Shown one piece after another: positions 1 through 11,900 of a stretch of DNA of 64,000 nucleotides. Where the stretch lies: assembly GCA_964030785.1 (NCBI GenBank), contig OZ034969.1, positions 47,668,701 to 47,732,700 of the forward strand, read 5' to 3'. The DNA is from Siderastrea siderea. Lineage: Eukaryota; Cnidaria; Anthozoa; Scleractinia; Rhizangiidae. The notes under the pieces are model-generated. The model ran no database searches. It saw only the letters and a program-made list of their open reading frames with translations, and was not told the origin of the DNA. Position 1 is the first letter of the stretch; every line of letters begins with the position of its first letter. The position numbers were made by a program, and so were the translations under genes.

Positions 1-673
1 TTAAAGTTTATTTTATTACAAAACACTTTTTAATAATGCTCGCTTTAAAATGCAGGGTTGTGTTGTAATAAAAATTGTAGGGAGCCCAAAAGCCCTGTCA
101 GGGCTCGAGAGTAACTAGTTTGCTAACTAGCCAAGTGGCTAGTGACAGCTGCTTTGATTCACTAACCGAAATCATCCATTGTATCATGTTGTGGTTCAAT
201 TTTATCCTTGTTTTTATTTTTTCCCTTTGGTTTAAAGTCATTATCGGACATCACCATACCCAGGAACAAAGGACACTAAAAATTAAACCAGGGATAAAAT
301 TGAACAACAACAGGGTACATACATGTATCAGAATTCATTAACGGAAGGTAATAAGATAGTAGTGAGAATGATCCCACTGGATTTGCCCTTCACTCATTTA
401 CTATCGGTTATTTTGAACTCCCGCTATTTCAAACTATTTTTGTTTCCCCTGACGGTTCAAAATAACGGGGTTCAACTGTATGACTATGACTATAAAAACA
501 ACAAAAAATTTGTTCCAGGCGAAGGTATCCCACTCCCGACAAAAGGAATATTAATATTTTAAAGCATCCTGGCAGAGCCCCAAAAAATTTCCAATTTTTT
601 AAACACTGGAGACACTACTTGAGCACTTTGGCAGAACGAATTATGGTTTCATATCAAAATGAGGCCCATCTTG

Positions 674-762
674 TGCATGAATTTTTTTTCCGGACATTTT
701 CCCTTGCATGAATTTTTTTTCGGACATTTTCCCTTGCATGAATTTCTTTTCGGTTTTTTCCC
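674..762. repeat. Three tandem units of about 30 bp
   Basis: Each unit begins TGCATGAATTT, followed by a T-run and CGGACATTTTCCCT. The third unit is divergent at its end. Confidence 0.85.
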
Positions 763-1149
763 CACCCCACCCATCATTTTTCTAATGGTCCGTCCCTAAG
801 GTTAGTGTGATTGATGTGCCGCCAACATCTAATATTATTAAGGAATATAAACTAAGGTAAACTGACTCTGGATTAATAGCAGTAAGCTTTGCACAAACCT
901 GGCATATTCCGCTTAACCAGCAAAGATACATGAGTTGAAGTCGACAGAACATCTCGGGCCTAAAAACCGAAATAAAAATGAGAACACAATTAACTGGGAG
1001 TAGTTCAATCGTCATTATGTGAGTTCGTAATAAACCCGTAGAAGATGGAATAGATAGAAGTGAAATATAAGAAATATCATACATAAAAACTGCGGATGAA
1101 ACAACTAATAAACAGGCCACTGCAGTAAGGTACGAGACGAGGACATAAC

Positions 1150-1290
1150 AACATCTTCCAGCTGGCTTGATAGCTCAGCTGGTAAAGTACTACACCAGTA
1201 ACCGCAGAGTCTTGGGTTCGAATCTCGCTCAAGCCTGAATTTTTGTCAGCGGCCCGCGCACGGGCCGCGCATAAAACCAGCTTCTGTAGA
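1150..1290 (+). mobile_element. tRNA-derived SINE (Thr-GGT-like head), diverged copy
   Basis: A tRNA-like head starts at 1164: perfect 7-bp acceptor GGCTTGA/TCAAGCC, A-box TAGCTCAGCTGGTA and B-box GGTTCGAATCT. The D-stem is broken and there is a non-tRNA tail, so it is a SINE rather than a tRNA gene. Related copies lie at 14886-15060 (plus) and 22845-22950 (minus). I recognise this head as very common in stony corals. Confidence 0.75.
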
Positions 1291-1474
1291 ATGAAGTATG
1301 GTCACCTTCCCCTGGAAGAGATGCTAGTCCATAGCAGGGTTACTTCCACAATTGTTTCCGCCAGTTCTCATTGATAGACACGGGTAGTCTAGAGAAACAC
1401 GATGTGGTTGTGGTGGTGGCGATGTATTGTTTTGCAGTGATTGTTTGTTTGTGTTAGGCTAATCTAATACATAC

Positions 1475-2925
1475 CTTTATGTACGGAATGGATTCAAAGT
1501 TGGTTCCGTTCACTTCAAGAACCTAAGAAGTTTAGCAAAGGGACGAGAGTAAAAAAAAAAATAACAATAAATAAATAAATAAATAAATAAGTAAGTAAAT
1601 AACGGTGTAACCCATTTTTGGTTAGTTCATTGAGTATAACCAACCTGGTCTCCTCGTCTGAGGCCCGCTTCTAACGCTTTTGATTCCGGTTCAATCTACA
1701 AAAATATCACAATGATTTTCACAGCTAAGTATCTCATTTAGTTAACGCGTACAATACTTATTTGCTTTTTGTTTTTGTTGTTGTTGTCGCTGTTCTTGTT
1801 TTTGTTTATTCGGATAATAAGCTTAATTTTATTCCATGTTTCCCTGCGCAAGCCTGCTGGGCAGCTTGCGAGTAGCCAACGAGCGCAAAAAGATCTCCTC
1901 TCCCTACCCCACTAGAGAGCTTGCGGGGGGTGGGGGGGTGGGGGCTGTTTCTCCCTGCATTATTAGGCACTCGTCGTGCATATATGCACGTCGCACGGAC
2001 TCATAAAATGGAAGTTGCATTCTTTTTGCATTCCTTTCGTCGTTCGTCTCTCGTCGTCGTCTGTCACTGGAACTCAGTCCTCTTGGTGTCGCGCGGGCCA
2101 ACAGGGAGAACTGCACTGCACATAAGGCTTACTGAACGAGAATTGAATGGTATTGCTGTTATAAATTTTCCATCTATGATCGCAGAAAATTTCAGGGAAT
2201 TTATTGACGAACTACATTACAACTGCTGGAGACGACTGTTAAATCATGTTTTTAAAGAGAATACGGTGACAAATCGTGACAGTACACGAAGGGATAATGG
2301 TGCCAAGCAGGTCACCGAAGGCCAATGTTAAAAGTCTGTTTTACTTCAGTCTGTTTCTCTCTCAAGTAGTGGTGGTTACGAAAATTAATGCTAGAGAGGA
2401 GTCTAACTCCGTTGTTTTGAGTATTGCTGCGTATGGAAGTTAAGTAAAGGTAAGCGTTTAAATGTTTATGTCGCTGTTTTTAGGACATTTGGTTTGGTAA
2501 GGGTCAGCGATTACACAGGCTAGTGATTACTTAATTCCTTACATACCGGAAGTGCAAATTGTCCATAAGAGGTCACCGGAAACCAAGAACTACTAAAGTT
2601 TTTGTTTTCCTTAGGAAAAGGGGAGGCGGGGGGGAGAGACTATCGGCCGCCTGTTAATTCTTCAGAATTTCTTGTTTTATTTAATGAATGGTCCACGTCA
2701 GCAAACCACTGGAACAATGCAGTTATGTCGTTAACATTTTGGCACATTTCGTTGATTTTCATTATGAAATCAAATGGAAAAGAAAAATAAAAAAAACAGT
2801 GGAAACAAAACGAAACAGCAGAAAATAGAGCCTCTTTACTTCACCTTGGATATAAAAATTCCAAAACCAGATTCTTTGCCACCGGCAATTGTAAAACCAA
2901 GAGGCATATCTCTAGAGGAGCGATC
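1475..2925 (-). CDS. RAPGEF2: RAPGEF exons 17-19: PDZ domain, truncated by the window edge
   Basis: The exons at 2845-2925, 1645-1695 and 1475-1522 read [17 protein letters not shown], then [16 protein letters not shown], then [16 protein letters not shown]. This is a classical PDZ fold: the carboxylate-binding loop is LGFTI (GLGF-like), followed by the [13 protein letters not shown] block. The last donor is AAG|GTATGT (GT at 1473-1474). I could not find the next exon in 1-1472, so it should lie beyond the edge. Confidence 0.9.
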
Positions 2926-5900
2926 CTACAAAAATAAGCGAACATAAAGGAAAACGTTATCAAGACTGATTTACTTTTATAGCAGACCTCGTCGTCATTT
3001 TTTCGTTAAAACCGAAAAAAATGAAGCAACTTACCATTGTTATGCGACGCGACTTTGCTTTAGCTGCGCATGCTATGTTTAATAGTCCAAGCTGACCGCT
3101 CATTTGCTGTTTAGACCAAAAAGAAAAGAAGCACATACTAAAGCGATTATGTTTACGGTAGGGTAAGACCACAATCGGGGTTAAGTACTTAAGACGGATT
3201 TCGTTCAACGTTCGAGCAATAAGTGCAAAAAATATTTACTAAAAAACTACTCATAGCACGGTAACATTTTCAATGCTATTTGAAACATCTCACTCTAGTT
3301 CACTTGCCCAAGTGACCCCGCGATGAAATTCTCAAACATTCTCAAGAAAATTAATCTCAAATCTCGCAAAAGTATGCTAAAAACGGGCGCCATTTTGTTT
3401 TGAACTGACATGAAGCGTCTTTTTAATTGAAATATGGATAACTTCAAACCCAATTTTCTCTCGCGGGGTCAGCTTGGGAGCAAAAGTAACGATAAGTTCT
3501 TGTTATCTGTTCTCAAAATGTGACAGTGCTGCAAGTATTTTTTTGGTAACTTAATTTTTGCACTTACTGCTCGAACGTTGAGCGGAAATCGTCTTAAAAG
3601 TCACGGTTAAACATTTCAACTTCTTTGGGCCAACAAACTAGTGTTAGCCGACAGTGTTGGTGCGTTTAGCATTAAGAAATTTTGCCTTTCTCTCCTAAAA
3701 CCTCCTTTGTAAATGGATGGAACTCAGAAGTCTCAGTAGTTTGTCAAGAAAGATCGTCTGGATAAGACAAGTTTTGAAAAGGACTGATGTTTGTGATAAC
3801 TGATGATTCGAGACACTAAGTGGCTGACTTTAAGAACCCTTCGTCGTAGGCGCCGAAAGAGGAAAAAGAAGGGATTCGCGAGCGTGAACCGAGAGACGCG
3901 AACGTGGAACCTTTTCCTTTCCTCGCACTCCACGCTCGCAAATCCTCCCTCTTCCTATCAAATTTTACGCCTGCCACGCAATTCAACTCTGACGACAATT
4001 TTCGCCTAGACTATCGAAACGTCCATTGGTGTCACCCGAAGATGACCATACTATTTGTGAACGAACATAAACTGTTCTAAGTTGATGGATAACAGCGTAA
4101 CAGGCACAGCAAGAAGCGTGGCTGATTTTTGGAGCTCACCTGCTGTTCGAGGCCCTTTTCAAACGTCCCAAGATAGTCCTCCATCACAGGGTTCCCTTCA
4201 AAGTCGCCATAATGATTATTGACCCATAGAAGCATTGCGCGCGTCACCTAACAAGAAATCCAATTACGTTTAAGCACATTGCACAAGGTGGTTCTGATTT
4301 TTGAGGCAGCGGATAAAATTCTTAACTTTGGCCAATCTAAAGAAAGCTATCAAGCTGTTTTTTCCTAAGAATACTGTCCACTATGCTGTACAAGCTTCTA
4401 ACGAGCAAATCTGTAGATAAAATCTCATAGTGTAATCCTGTATCTAAGTTGATTATATATTTTGAGTCTCGGAACGTAATCATTCATACCTGCCTACTTA
4501 TAAAAAATACTAATTTAAAACCCCACCCTAGTCCTGGGGTAGTGTCCTGCCCCCAGCACTGAGCAGGGTCTAGGATACTCCAGGGTTTTTGCATATTAAT
4601 TTTTAAAAATGTTGCCTGTACTGTATTGTTTTAGCATTAGAATTCTCAGGTGTTGTTCAATGGTCTCAAACACTACATGTATTGCACAAAACAGTGGGAT
4701 TTAGAAGAGTCAAGACCAATCTTTAACAGCCCAGTTCTAAGTTGTTACAAAAGAAAATGTCTTTTTTTCCCTCTTGAAAATCGGAGTGTCCCGCTTGTTC
4801 TCGGTTTTGAAGCTCAAAAATCGGGACAATTCCGATTAAATCGGGACGGTTGGTAGGTATGGTATTCTTAGTGAGCACCTGATTAAAATGAAAGCTACTG
4901 GTCAGAACTTTCCTGTGTTGCTGCTTATTACGCTGTACAACGTGGTTCTAACTTTTCTGTCGATGACACCCCCAAGTGTGCCATGCAGAAGAAAGCTGTT
5001 GGCAAATACTTTCTTGTGTTGTGTTAATTATGCTGAATTTGGGGATTCTAACTTTGAGGGCTTTGGGTCTATTCAAATGAAAGCTGTTGAGTTTTACTTT
5101 CTTGCGGTGCAGCTTATCATGCTGTAAAAGGTGGTTCTAGCTTTTGACTGTGTGGGTAAAAATATCTTAAGTGTACCATTCAAATGAAAGCTTTCAAGGT
5201 TTACTTTCCTGTGGTGTTACATGTTTTGCTGTACAAGGCGGTTCTGACTTTTCAGTTTGTACCCTGCTAGCAGAGTGTTTCTTTGTTTAGCGTTCCCGAG
5301 AGAAACGCTCTTTTCTCCCGGCCGAAAGATAGGAAAGGAAACACCTCTGTTAGCAGGGTATTCAGTTTGTGGAAAAAAATCCTTAATTGTTACCATTTTT
5401 AGCAGCATTTTCACCGGCTGCCATTTGTATGTCAATTTGTTTTCTTTTTATATAGTAAGTGTGCCCATTCCTACTGAACGCAAACAGCTACAAAAGATAT
5501 AATATGGAAATACTGCAAAGACTGGTCAGACAACGTGCAAGAGGCGTAAATACAATACTTCGGCTGGCCAACACCAGCCTTCTTCAGGTTTATTGAATGA
5601 AACGCGAATTGACATGGTCTTTATATAATGAACCGGAAATAACAGGACATGGCTACGTGATGTGTAAAACTGAAATACAGAAAAAATAATACTGATAATA
5701 ATGAAATAAAAACGGAAATACAGTATAATAGAGATAAGGAAAAAGCTGGTTGGATTACATTTCATCTCTTCTGTTAAGACCTGTAGGCTCCAGTGTGTTT
5801 CCTCGGTGGATGAGGAATGCCTCACGAGCCTTTCTAACTGAATCACGTTTAGTACATAATTTTTCAAGTGGTATAAGAAGCATATGATTAACCGTATGAT

Positions 5901-8900
5901 TACTAGCAATAAAGTGTCGTGAGACCGCGGTAGGATTGTAGCTGGAGGTGTTGATAATGGGTCGCCTATGTTCATTAAAGCTTTGTTTGAGGCGACAATT
6001 AGTTTCTCCGATATATTGAAGATTACATTTAGTACATTGAATCATGTAAATCACATTAGACGTTTCACAAGTAGTGTTCGATTTGATTTGATACATTTGT
6101 CCAGTACTATTAAAAGTATATTGCGTGCGGCCATCTTCGATATAAGGGCAGGTGGTACAATTATTTTTATTGCACCGAAAAGAGCCAGGAGGAAACGGTT
6201 TTACAGTGATCTAAACCTTGAAAAGTCACAAAAGATAGATCATTACCTTGTCTCTATAACGTCTTTCAAGGAACCAATTCAGCAGCTGACTGCATATCTC
6301 TGAGGGGCGATCTAAGAAGGTTTTGTAGGTCAGAAGAAGATCCTCCACGTACGTGGGATCGATTGCCGAGTGGTCAGAGACCACGTGATTTATGAGCTTC
6401 TGTGGCGTGGCCTTCAAGAAAACGGGAAAAATATCAGCTTTATTGCACGCAATGCAGACCTATATTTGAATTTGCTGATATAACGTACGCTCTGATTGGT
6501 TGCATGGCCGTTTTAGAGGTTATGAACACATTAGCATGGAGTCACGTATCATCTGCTTGGCTTTAATTAAAAAAAAAAATAGTTCAGTGGAATTCTCAAT
6601 CTTTGATAAACACACCATGTAAAACATACCTTGATGACCACCTGACCCTGTCTGCTTCCTCCGTCAGTTTTTCGAAACTCTGTTACCATGACAACCTCGC
6701 CCCCTTCCTCTATGCACTGAATGCTTCTCTCACCCTGAGTCAGGATTCTGTAATAATCGGCCTGTGCGACGCACACAAACTGAAATCACAGAAACATGGA
6801 GAGATGAGACTTACCCTTTTGACCACGTTTTACACCGAGGGATTGAAATATCGATCATCCCTTGGGCGAATTGAATATCATAAGCGAAAAGACCAATCAC
6901 CCTTCTCGGCACTGCAAGGCTTACGGTAGCTTTATGCCCAAGTCGCTCCATACCCAATCGATTCGTGCCATTCTTTAGTCAATTCGGGCAACGGTAAAAA
7001 ATATATATATAAAGTGCCCCTAACACCCAAATTTTTTTATCGCTTTATTTGATTCTCTTGTTGTCTCGAGTATTTCTTCGCTAGTTTGATTTGGTTTAAT
7101 TCTTGATTGACTATGGGCAAATTGTACAGTGGGAAAAATAATTACCCTCGTGAGCATTGCAAGGATTACGGTCGTTTTGAACCCACGTAGTTCATACCTA
7201 GTTTATTCTGTCCATTCCTCAGTTTACGCGAACCAACATAAAATTAGGTACGAAACGACCGTGGGTGTCAAACAAGTAGTGAAACAACTAACCTGCGTAG
7301 CTGGCGTTATTGTCTGCGCCTCCTGCCCATTCCCTTCGCGGTTTGCCGCTCAAACTTCGCGCAAACAATCCCGCCAGCTACACAGGCTAGCTATTAACAG
7401 GTTACCTGACAGTCATCAACTCGAGTCTTCATCACACCCTTGTGGTGCATCTTTTTAAGGCTAGGTTCCACTCCAAAGCTGTCTCCAAGGTGCAGTGTCA
7501 GCGGCTCTTCCCCATCAATAAGAATTTCCACTGAGCCATTGAGAATCACACACCAGGAGTCCAGCTGAAATGACATGATGGATATAGTAATTCTCCTTAC
7601 CTGTTTTCACTCACTTCTTTTAAGGATGGTTCTGAGAACCTCTCGGTACATCTCTAAACAAAGATTCTTTTAGCGCCCGGGCACTTTGAGCAAGCGTGGG
7701 CACCAAGACTCCACAGGGATTAAAGCATTTCTAACGGGTCTTTAAATGAAAAGATTCGCTTTCAAATGGTTTTGGAAGGGTCTCCAAAGGGCCTCTAGAG
7801 CTTTTCAAAGGGTTTTTTGGAAGGGCTTCCAAGTTTTTCTAGAGGGTCAATGTGGGATTCCAAAAGCTAGAGCGTATTGGAACGGTTTTCAAATGTTTAT
7901 CAGAGGATACAGTTAAAGCGTGTCTGATGGTTTTCCAAAGGATCAATGGGGGTGTTATTTCCAGTTGGTTTGCAAAGGATACTCGAAAGGTTCAAAAAGT
8001 AAAAACGTTTCTAAAGAGTTTCCAAAGGATTTCAAGCCCCAATATTAACATCCATATTCTCCTCACACTGTTCCTTCTATTTCTTATGTTACTAGTTGGG
8101 AGAATTCGATTAAAAATCAAGCCATTTGATAATTGGTGATCATTTCTTTTATTCTCGTGACCTGTATGTTTGATCAAGTAGTAATACTGTAAGGAGAAAT
8201 TAGATGGTTAACAAAATACAAGTCAACTGGCAGATTGTTTAAATAAAAGCTACAACGGAGTCCTCTTCAAACTTTCGGGTAACAAACGCAACACACCTCC
8301 TCTCCGTTCTCCATGACTACTGATCCCGCCTTATCCACAACAGCAAACACCATTACAGCACACAGCTCCTGCCGCACATTCATCGTCATATTTGCAAAAG
8401 CCTGGTTTATTAAGGAAAAGCACAGTTTTAGAACTAGTACATGATCATAGTTTGGGGTTTATAGTATGTAGTATATAGTACACTCCCGCTATCTCGAACG
8501 CGCAAGGGAAACCAAAAATTGTTTGAGATAACTGGAGTTTAAAGATAGCCAGTAGTAAATAACTGTGACCCTCAGCCAAAGGAAACCAGTTTCATTTAGA
8601 GATAGTTAAGGATTCGAGATAGCGGGGGGGGGGGGGGGAGGGGTTCGAGATAGCAAGGGATTCGAGATAGCGGAGGGAATAGAGATAACGGGGTATTCGA
8701 GAGAACAGGGGATTCGAGATGGCGGGGGATTCAAGATAGTGGGGGATTCGAGAGAGCCGGGGATCTACTATAGTCTTCAAGATTCAACTACAAAAAGGAA
8801 GACAAGTCTTGGTAAATAAATAGAGTAAAATGATGTGGGTGCATGCCACCCCCTTTTTTGGGGTGTTGTTTTGATGAAGACTAAAAATTTCAAAAATATA

Positions 8901-11900
8901 CTTACTGGCAGATGTTGCATGAAATCCAACAAAGCCTCTGCAACAAAAAATAATTATATCGATTCAGTTAAATAAGTATATACCATTTTCTTATTCATTC
9001 AAAAAATTAACAATTAATAACGTCAGAGACTTACGTATGTCACTTTCCGTGCGATCAGTGGGCTCTTTCTCAAGACAATCTCGCACAACATCACGCACCA
9101 TTAAGGACTGAAAAATATTGAATTAAGTAACAGATCGATAATCATTATTGATCATTATATAACACAGCCAACCCTGTATTACACTGCACAGCACTTATTT
9201 TTTTTACACTTACACTCTAGTTCCCTTTATGACTTGTGGAAGTAGATTAGTTCTCAAACTGTTGAATCCCGTTTACACAAGCAATTTCTAGTAAAATTTT
9301 CGTTGCAGTTTCCAGTTCAATTTTTTAGTGAGCACTCGTAATGCAACCTCAAATCGTGAGTGTAAGCCTACACTATATCACGGGAGGTTTGAACACGCTC
9401 AAGACTTGAGACAACTTTAAATTGAGGCGCAGGCGTCAGAAAAATAGCATTGAAAATCGTGAAAATTTTTCTGAAAATCGCCAGTGTAAACGGGGTTTTA
9501 GAGGGAGTTCAATGTAATGAGAAAATAGGAAATGAAGATACCGCACCTCTCGAGATGAATGAGATCCTTCCTCTTCATCATCTTCATCAGAATCAACTGA
9601 AACAACAAGAAAAGAATATTAATTTGCATTTGAAGTGGTGTTACCTAAATTATCCTAAAGAGATTTCAGAGTAGGCACTCAGTCACAGGCCCACCAACCT
9701 CACCACAGTCACCACTGTGGAGAAAGCTATGTTTAGACGATTTATTACCAGTAACTCATTTTTAGTGTGAAAGTAATTTTTGCTTGCTTTAGTTTTTTGA
9801 TTTACTATTTCAAAAGTTAACAGGAAGTAAAACCGGGCGGGAATTAAATGTCTTGATCATCGTGTTTGACATCAGCTACTTGTCATTAAACATTATTTAA
9901 AAATAATTAATATTTTTCCCATGACATTCATGAAAGCAAAACCATTGAACTAGCCTGAGAACACAGGTGTTCTTTGGCGACCCCAAACATCATTCCCTGT
10001 GAAAGAGATGCGATCAGTCATGTCTCAGCAATAAGCTGGGAATTTTGTTGTTAAAACCAAGCGCAAAAACAATGACACCCTCAATACACAACCAATTTAA
10101 GACAAGACAGAAGGGTGGTATTGATTATTTTAAATTTAAGTTTTACAGTTGACAGTGCAGTTAGCATGTGATAAACAAATAATTGCCATTGTGTTTACTA
10201 TTTGAGAAGCACAATGTCACTATATGATTCTGTCACAGTAGGTTAGAAATTTCTTTGACAGAACTGTGTGCAATGGCCCCCTCTTTCGTCTGGGATTTTT
10301 TTAAAATAACATCTTACTACTGAATGGAATTTTACAATCCAGGTTTTGTGTTATGTTTAAAGAGACCTTATAAATCAAATCAGGAGTTTTGTTCTTGCTC
10401 CATGAAATGTATTTTATGAATTAATCCAACACCTGTCCACCAAAAAATGCCTGGACTCCAAGCAGAGAACATTACTGCATATAAAGAATGTTTAAATGTC
10501 ACTTGCCGATACTCTCCACCAAGCCTGTAAGATCCAACTCCAGGTTGTTCACAGAAGATGAATCCTCAACAGAGGCATTTCGTTTTAGCTGTTTATCACT
10601 TCTTAAAATGATCTCTTTCACATGCTGGAGTTCCATTGGCAGCTGTTAAATACAAAAATAATTACCAAATTAATAATAGTAATGATAAATATTTATTGTT
10701 GAATACTCAGTCTTATTAATTTTCATTGGTAGATTTCACAAGCTTATTAGAATTTGCAGAATCATCATTTATCCCTTTGCATAACACAAATGAATATAAC
10801 TTGCTAAAAGTCTAACTGCAAATGTACAATGTCTTCTGATTGGTTGAGTAGCTGTTTTAGATGAGGCTACGTAAACATGGGTATGAAATCTTGTTTGGTT
10901 TTAATATTTTCGTAAAAGAAATTAACTGGTCACTACATGTAACCTGATACAAACACTCAAGAGAGTCACATTGGGAAAGTCTGCATGTATATTATGTTAT
11001 GAAGTTAGATCCAAGACTAAACTGGTCTTTCGACTCGTCGATCCATTATTCCAGTTTGTCTCATTGTCTACTGAGTCCGTCGCATTGACTTTCCAGATCG
11101 TATTGGTGTGAATTGCCCCTGAGATCGTCTCTCGACCCCTGGAATCAACTCGTCGAAAGTAAGGTTAAGCTAGCCCAGGATTAGCATCAGTTTGTTTTAT
11201 AGCCATAAATGATAGTATAACGGATTCCTGTAAATCCCTTTTGCCCTAATTTTTTCTTTGGTTACTTTCAAACAGTCACTTCTTGCATGGAATTTGCTGT
11301 GAAAACTTTTTTGAAATAAGAGAAACAGCATCCTTTGTAAAATCCTAATCCAGATTAGGGTTAACCGGCTTTCCAGCAAGCAGGCCCAGGTTACAAGAAG
11401 TAATGCTTTCTTTTTCTGCCTGCTAATATTGTAATACTATACTTTACTATCATCATCACATTGTACAAACCTTTGTACTACTGCATTAAAAAAATTCAAA
11501 ATGTGTACATAATGTATATTTAGTATAACTGCTCAGGTGATTTAAGCGTGCGCTCTGATTGGTCGAGGATTACATCATATCTTGCTATTATCACCCTGCA
11601 TGAGGTGATTATAATCCTGAAGTTCTAATTTTCAAAATGGACACCGTGTTATTTTTGATGTGTCTGGAGAAAAGAAAAAAGAAAATGCAGTTGCTCTGAT
11701 AATCACCTGAGCAATTGTACTAAAACAATTATTCTCCTCAGGCTCAGCAAATATTGAGAAATAATCCCTTCAACAATTATTCCATAATATTTACTTTGCC
11801 TTTGGCGAATTATTGTTAATTGTATTTAATATCTAAGCACAGGAATCAGTTATAGATACTTGTTCATCATCAGGAATTGGTCCTCCAATTCTGTAATCCT

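Larger units (their letters stand above)
1..1472. other. RAPGEF intron left of exon 19, no coding sequence seen
   Basis: No further exon of the gene is visible on the minus strand and no independent gene on either strand. The stretch holds a three-unit tandem repeat (674-762) and a tRNA-derived SINE (about 1150-1290). Confidence 0.6.

Noticed and set aside
782..1120. 112-residue minus-strand frame inside the RAPGEF intron
   Set aside because: Does not continue the PDZ sequence and has no recognisable motif or splice pattern.
5968..6303. 111-residue plus-strand frame
   Set aside because: Antisense of the Penelope GIY-YIG region and of RAPGEF exon 14.
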